Source of the DNA: Diadema setosum
Lineage: Eukaryota; Echinodermata; Echinoidea; Diadematoida; Diadematidae
Assembly (NCBI GenBank): GCA_033980235.1
Contig: CM067062.1
Location: 19,769,203 to 19,833,202 of the forward strand
DNA length: 64,000 nucleotides
Direction: 5' to 3'
Shown in pieces: positions 61,301 through 64,000 of this stretch; the stretch's first letter is position 1; every line of letters begins with the position of its first letter. A program made the translations under genes and the position numbers. Below the pieces are notes generated by a model. That model had not been told where the DNA came from. It saw nothing but the letters and a program-made list of their open reading frames with translations, and made no database searches.

Positions 61301-64000
61301 GAGTATTTTAACTGTCAGCTGACTAGACTCACCAAGAAGAGGCAGCCACTGGAAACCATGGAGACGATTGTGACAGAGTGAGCTGGGATGGACATAAACA
61401 TAGAATGATTGCTTAAATACATCTTATTTGATTTGAACTACTATTAGTGTTAAATCCCGACAACGAAATTCACTGTTAAGATTTCCTTCTCACTTCATAT
61501 CTGTTTATTACTTACATTCTACCCAATCACAAACAATGAAACACAGATATATCAATGCAGATTTAACTGAAAGTCAACTTTCCCTCTATGAATGTACCAT
61601 TACTTTATCAAGCATAAGCTCACAAGAATGAGAGAGGAAATTTACGATTCCCCAGTTGTTAGACAAATATAATACAGTCAAACCTGCCATAGCGGCCACC
61701 TGTCTATCGTGGCCACTGAAAAATCCCCCACGAAAAAAGCCCTGTTACAGACCCTGTGCATAGCGGCCACCTGTCTCAAGCGGCCAGCGGCCACAAATTT
61801 TGTTTCCCACGGTGGATTTTAGCCTGTCTATAGCAGCCACAGACCAAATGGAGCCGTACCCAAGCCAATAATTCAGTGTGTTTTTCTGCTTTGTAGCCGC
61901 GCTAGTCATTCATGGGCAACGTTCAGTGATCGCCACCACTGCATTCATCGCTAATTCAGTCAAAATAATGCACTAGTGTTAAGCTTTCTTCACGACTGTA
62001 CACATGCTACTGTGCAACAATTTCATGAACACCAGCATTGTTCAATGCATGAAACACACATGCGTATACGTATACACACATACATGCAAGTACTTAAAGA
62101 TGTATACAACGATGACACATGTACATGTAGGCAATGCACACAAAGTTGGATAACCCGTCTATAGCGGCCACCTGTCTATAACAGCCACTTTTTTTCATCT
62201 CACTTGGGTGGCCGCTATAGACAGGTTCGACTGTATCATGGTCATCACAGATTGGCCACTGCTAACCAACATCCCTGTTCCCTAAGTAAGCAAAGTATTT
62301 TTTTTTTCCAGTAATTGCAGATATTTCTCCTACAGAAACAATTTGTTCTTAACACACAATCATAATTATCTAAATGTCCAAAGATGTTTGCTTTTGCATC
62401 TGTAAAGAAATGCACCAAGCATGGCATGTATTCAGGATATGACAGGAAGAGCAAAAGTTGGTGACAGAAATTTCTGTTACAAAGGCAGAACTCACCTTTC
62501 TGAGCAATTTGTAAAAGCTCTTTGATGGTTTCATGAATCTTGTCTCTGCTGTCAGACAGATTGTGAGGGTACTGCAGAAAAAAGTCAAAATTGAGGGAAC
62601 ATTAGATCACTCTGTATGACAGCAAAACAAAGATCACCAGTAGTTGTTTTTGTTGTAATGTACGATTAGAAACATGACCAATAACTTCATGGTATGACCA
62701 ATATACAAAAGATGACAAATAGGCAAAATTTACTTCCAGCCTTAGAAATAGAATAAAGGATGCTGATTGACAGTCCATCACAGGGCATGCCATCCAACAA
62801 CAGCAGCAAAATTCAGGACTAATAAATTTCTCCACCATTTTTTTTTTTTTCGACTAGACAACACTTTCCTCATACCATGAGTTGCAAAATGACCACACTA
62901 ACAATCTCACTCATGAGTATGAAATCATCAAAAACTCTTCATTGACAACATGAAAAGCAGCAAGAAATACAATCTTTCGTACACTGAAAAGTACACAAGT
63001 ACGGTCATAGTGGCGTACTCTGAAAGAATGAATTATTGATATGACCCATGTCCAAAAGTCACTGCAAAATCTAGCTGCATCAAGCAAAGCTCTGAGCAGA
63101 CTCATTCGACAGAGTTACTTCAAACCTTTTTGATGCGGCACAACTTGTTGCGGTAGATGTTGAGGGCTTTCTCTGCCAGCAACTGGTTGTCCTTGTGACC
63201 AGCCGAAGAGTCTACCACCCTGAGCAACGGCACCACAAGATCCTGGGGTGCACAGAGAAAGCAGGAAAGGGGGTTGTTAAATTAAACCCTCATCCATCCG
63301 TGCAGCATCATCCTAAGGCAATTCTCTTGGTACAAAGCCACTTACAATAGCTGGGCATTGCAAAAGTTTGTCCGTCTTCTGTTCGTTGGTGAAGAGCATG
63401 ACAAAGGATATTTCTCCTACTTGCCCGAAAATACATAATTTATGAGCAAGGGTCCCAGTATTTGCACAGGCAAGTGCCCTTTCAGTTCATTTGCCCCACA
63501 GTGACTTTTTGTTGCCAAGAGCAAGTGCTAAGTGGGTCTGCAGCACACTGTGGTGGCTGCAAAGTTTTTCATCACCCTCTTTATCTTGATGCTAGTCAAA
63601 CAAGTAGTGCTCTGAATAAATTGTTTCCTTCTCTGAACCTAGTCTATATTTACAATTGAAATAAGAATGAGAGTCAAGAGAAAAAGAAAAGAAAAACTAA
63701 ATGGAGAGCTCACTTTGACGTTCATTACACCAACAAAACTCAGCATCTTGCATCTCTTGTTAGCTTCTCAGACTAAACCGAGCAACCTTACCAGAATGAG
63801 AGGGTTTGACTGTTGCCGCTTGATGAAGATATCAAGAAGGTCCAGGACTCTGAGTTTGAAGTGGAGCATCATCGTCGAGGCCTCCTTCTTGTTCTTCCTC
63901 GATCTCGCGGTCATTGCCTTGAAGGCCTGGCTGAGAGCACTGTCCGTCTTCATCATAGCATCGTCGTCCAGTTCGAAGTCCGTTCCGCTATCCTTTGAAT
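48438..64000 (-). CDS. MYBBP1A: MYBBP1A / DNA polymerase V (POL5)-like protein, C-terminal part, eleven exons
   Basis: Exons in order on the minus strand: 64000-63792 (partial), 63242-63126, 62571-62496, 61382-61333, 60906-60677, 59128-59077, 55170-55102, 54601-54551, 52092-51928, 49365-49247, 48522-48438. All have GT/AG borders and phases chain without a break, giving 406 residues to TAG. The first exon has LDDDAMMKTDSALSQAFKAM and FKLRVLDLLDIFIKRQ, hallmarks of the MYBBP1A/POL5 HEAT-like domain. Then come NIYRNKLCRIKK, GCLFLMRVLRGNEV, a Lys/Glu-rich linker, ITGLYSEALEDF, HPNLFTDLIDRFP and WPKVSEHILSVLTLIL. The last exon encodes a basic tail (RKGKKRRKKSRKRRR), a likely nucleolar localisation signal, much shorter than the vertebrate tail. 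The family acts in ribosome biogenesis and rRNA transcription in the nucleolus and binds transcription factors such as Myb. Introns are loaded with transposons. A missed phase-0/0 exon cannot be excluded. The N-terminal half lies off the right edge. Confidence 0.92.
49553..50864 (-). mobile_element. Helentron/Helitron2-like element, copy E1
   Basis: On the minus strand it begins TTATGCCTCCGCCACGAAG, whose start folds on itself (ATGCCTCCG / CGGAGGCAT). It ends GGCGGAGGCATACCAGTCGC, then a small GTCGC/GCGAC stem-loop and ATTTCTAG, followed by T. The 5' terminal sequence is thus repeated in inverse a few tens of bases before the 3' end: asymmetric terminal inverted repeats, with insertion into T-rich DNA. 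These are features known for Helitron2/Helentron elements; the assignment is inference. The body holds (GTCC)n near the 5' end and many AGGTCAAAGGTCA-type motifs. It lies in the intron between the exons at 51928 and 49365. Confidence 0.6.
51322..51475. repeat. About 150-bp dispersed direct repeat, copy 1
   Basis: Almost the same sequence occurs at 59536-59688, 8 kb away in another MYBBP1A intron and in the same orientation. On the minus strand it starts after GCAG and has one open frame. The differences between copies alter amino acids and neither fits MYBBP1A, so I call it a repeat. Confidence 0.7.
52289..54277 (-). mobile_element. Helentron/Helitron2-like element, copy E2, split by E3
   Basis: The 3' terminus (CTAG at 52289-52292) and 5' terminus (ATGCCTCCGCC, ending 54277) are as in E1. 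The element is interrupted after 52583 (GTATTGAGAA) and resumes at 53598 (AAAGTATAATTTCAG). That is exactly the sequence continuous in copies E3 and E4. Intron between the exons at 54551 and 52092. Confidence 0.65.
52584..53597 (-). mobile_element. Helentron/Helitron2-like element, copy E3, nested in E2
   Basis: Complete about 1-kb copy with CTAG terminus at 52584 and the ATGCCTCCGC hairpin terminus ending 53597. It carries the same TGACCT-rich body and a (CCGT)n-type tract. Inserted into a T-rich site (ACTTT..TTCTC on the minus strand) of E2. Confidence 0.7.
55261..55309. repeat. (GACA)n microsatellite
   Basis: About twelve tandem GACA units, in the intron just upstream of the MYBBP1A exon at 55170-55102. 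Confidence 0.95.
55636..58315 (-). mobile_element. 5'-truncated LINE (non-LTR retrotransposon), split by E4
   Basis: Minus strand. It starts inside the RT domain (CGVPQGSLLGPLLFILYIND), then SFICFADDTNLF with the catalytic ADD, SLNIDKTYYMLFS, VDSVKFLGLYIDSDLSWK, and RAIRIINKTGYLSHTDEFF. After E4 (56661-57673) the frame resumes with YNLGIFMYKLSKNDLPDIF, NYPTRQRDDYHLPRTRT and GPKYWNDLP, the C-terminal region of jockey/CR1/L2-type LINEs. Some 0.7 kb of 3' UTR follows, ending in a (TTGAAA)n-like tail at 55636. ATTAA flanks both ends (55631-55635, 58316-58320), a clean target-site duplication. The reading frame is nearly intact apart from E4, so the insertion is young. Confidence 0.85.
56661..57673 (-). 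mobile_element. Helentron/Helitron2-like element, copy E4, inside the LINE
   Basis: Complete copy (CTAG at 56661-56664, ATGCCTCCGC hairpin terminus at 57673) splitting the LINE frame. Removing it rejoins LSDL with FYYNLGIFMYK in frame, so the target is precise and has at most a 2-bp (TT) duplication. Body as in E3. Confidence 0.7.
59536..59688. repeat. About 150-bp dispersed direct repeat, copy 2
   Basis: Matches 51322-51475. On the minus strand it has an acceptor-like CATCGCAG at its start and a donor-like GACAG|GTCACT, both phase 2. It could therefore be spliced in frame between the exons at 60677 and 59128. Homology of the neighbouring exons to MYBBP1A is contiguous without it, so it is not a standard exon. 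Confidence 0.65.
61675..62233. mobile_element. Mariner/Tc1-like MITE, TA-flanked
   Basis: Between TA dinucleotides the left end reads CAGTCAAACCTGCCATAGCG and the right end, inverted, CAGTCGAACCTGTCTATAGC. The terminal inverted repeat continues through GGCCACC. Further copies of the AGCGGCCACCTGTCTAT motif recur inside. No transposase. It lies in the MYBBP1A intron between the exons at 62496 and 61382. Confidence 0.75.

Overview
The window is animal nuclear DNA: spliced genes with GT/AG introns, long introns and intergenic space, many microsatellites, several transposon superfamilies, and no operons. The mix of Helitron/Helentron-like elements, foldback MITEs, tRNA-headed SINEs and jockey/CR1/L2-type RT remnants fits a marine invertebrate deuterostome, most likely an echinoderm of sea-urchin type. 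That assignment is inference; nothing in the window proves the species.

Four protein-coding loci can be supported. (1) 1835-2908 (-): first coding exon of a UNC93A-like membrane protein, interrupted by one in-frame TAG where its paralogue has TGG (Trp). (2) 10724-14410 (-): an intact three-exon UNC93A-like gene of 508 residues, about 8 kb away in the same orientation, so the two look like tandem duplicates. (3) 31905-35546 (+): a five-exon gene in which all introns are phase 1. It encodes a 152-residue putative secreted six-cysteine protein that I do not recognise. (4) 48438-64000 (-): the 3' part of MYBBP1A (DNA polymerase V / POL5-like nucleolar protein), eleven exons with consistent phases, running off the right edge.

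The rest is largely mobile DNA. 16163-29877 is a composite of five tandem Helitron-type units, three on the minus strand and two on the plus strand. Their 5' ends face each other across a 35-bp AT spacer and the whole block sits in a (TA)n tract. The MYBBP1A introns hold four copies of a Helentron/Helitron2-like element packed with TGACCT half-sites spaced as DR1 nuclear-receptor elements. One copy is inserted in another. A third sits inside a 5'-truncated LINE which is itself inserted in a TTAA-flanked MITE.

The remaining intergenic DNA carries foldback elements (several with clear terminal inverted repeats), an interstitial telomere-like CCCTAA tract inside a hAT-like MITE, a tRNA-like palindrome, a SINE and simple repeats. 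No rRNA gene, CRISPR array or functional tRNA gene was seen. The coding genes show no sign of working together; the most striking biology is the transposon architecture and the unrecognised secreted protein.
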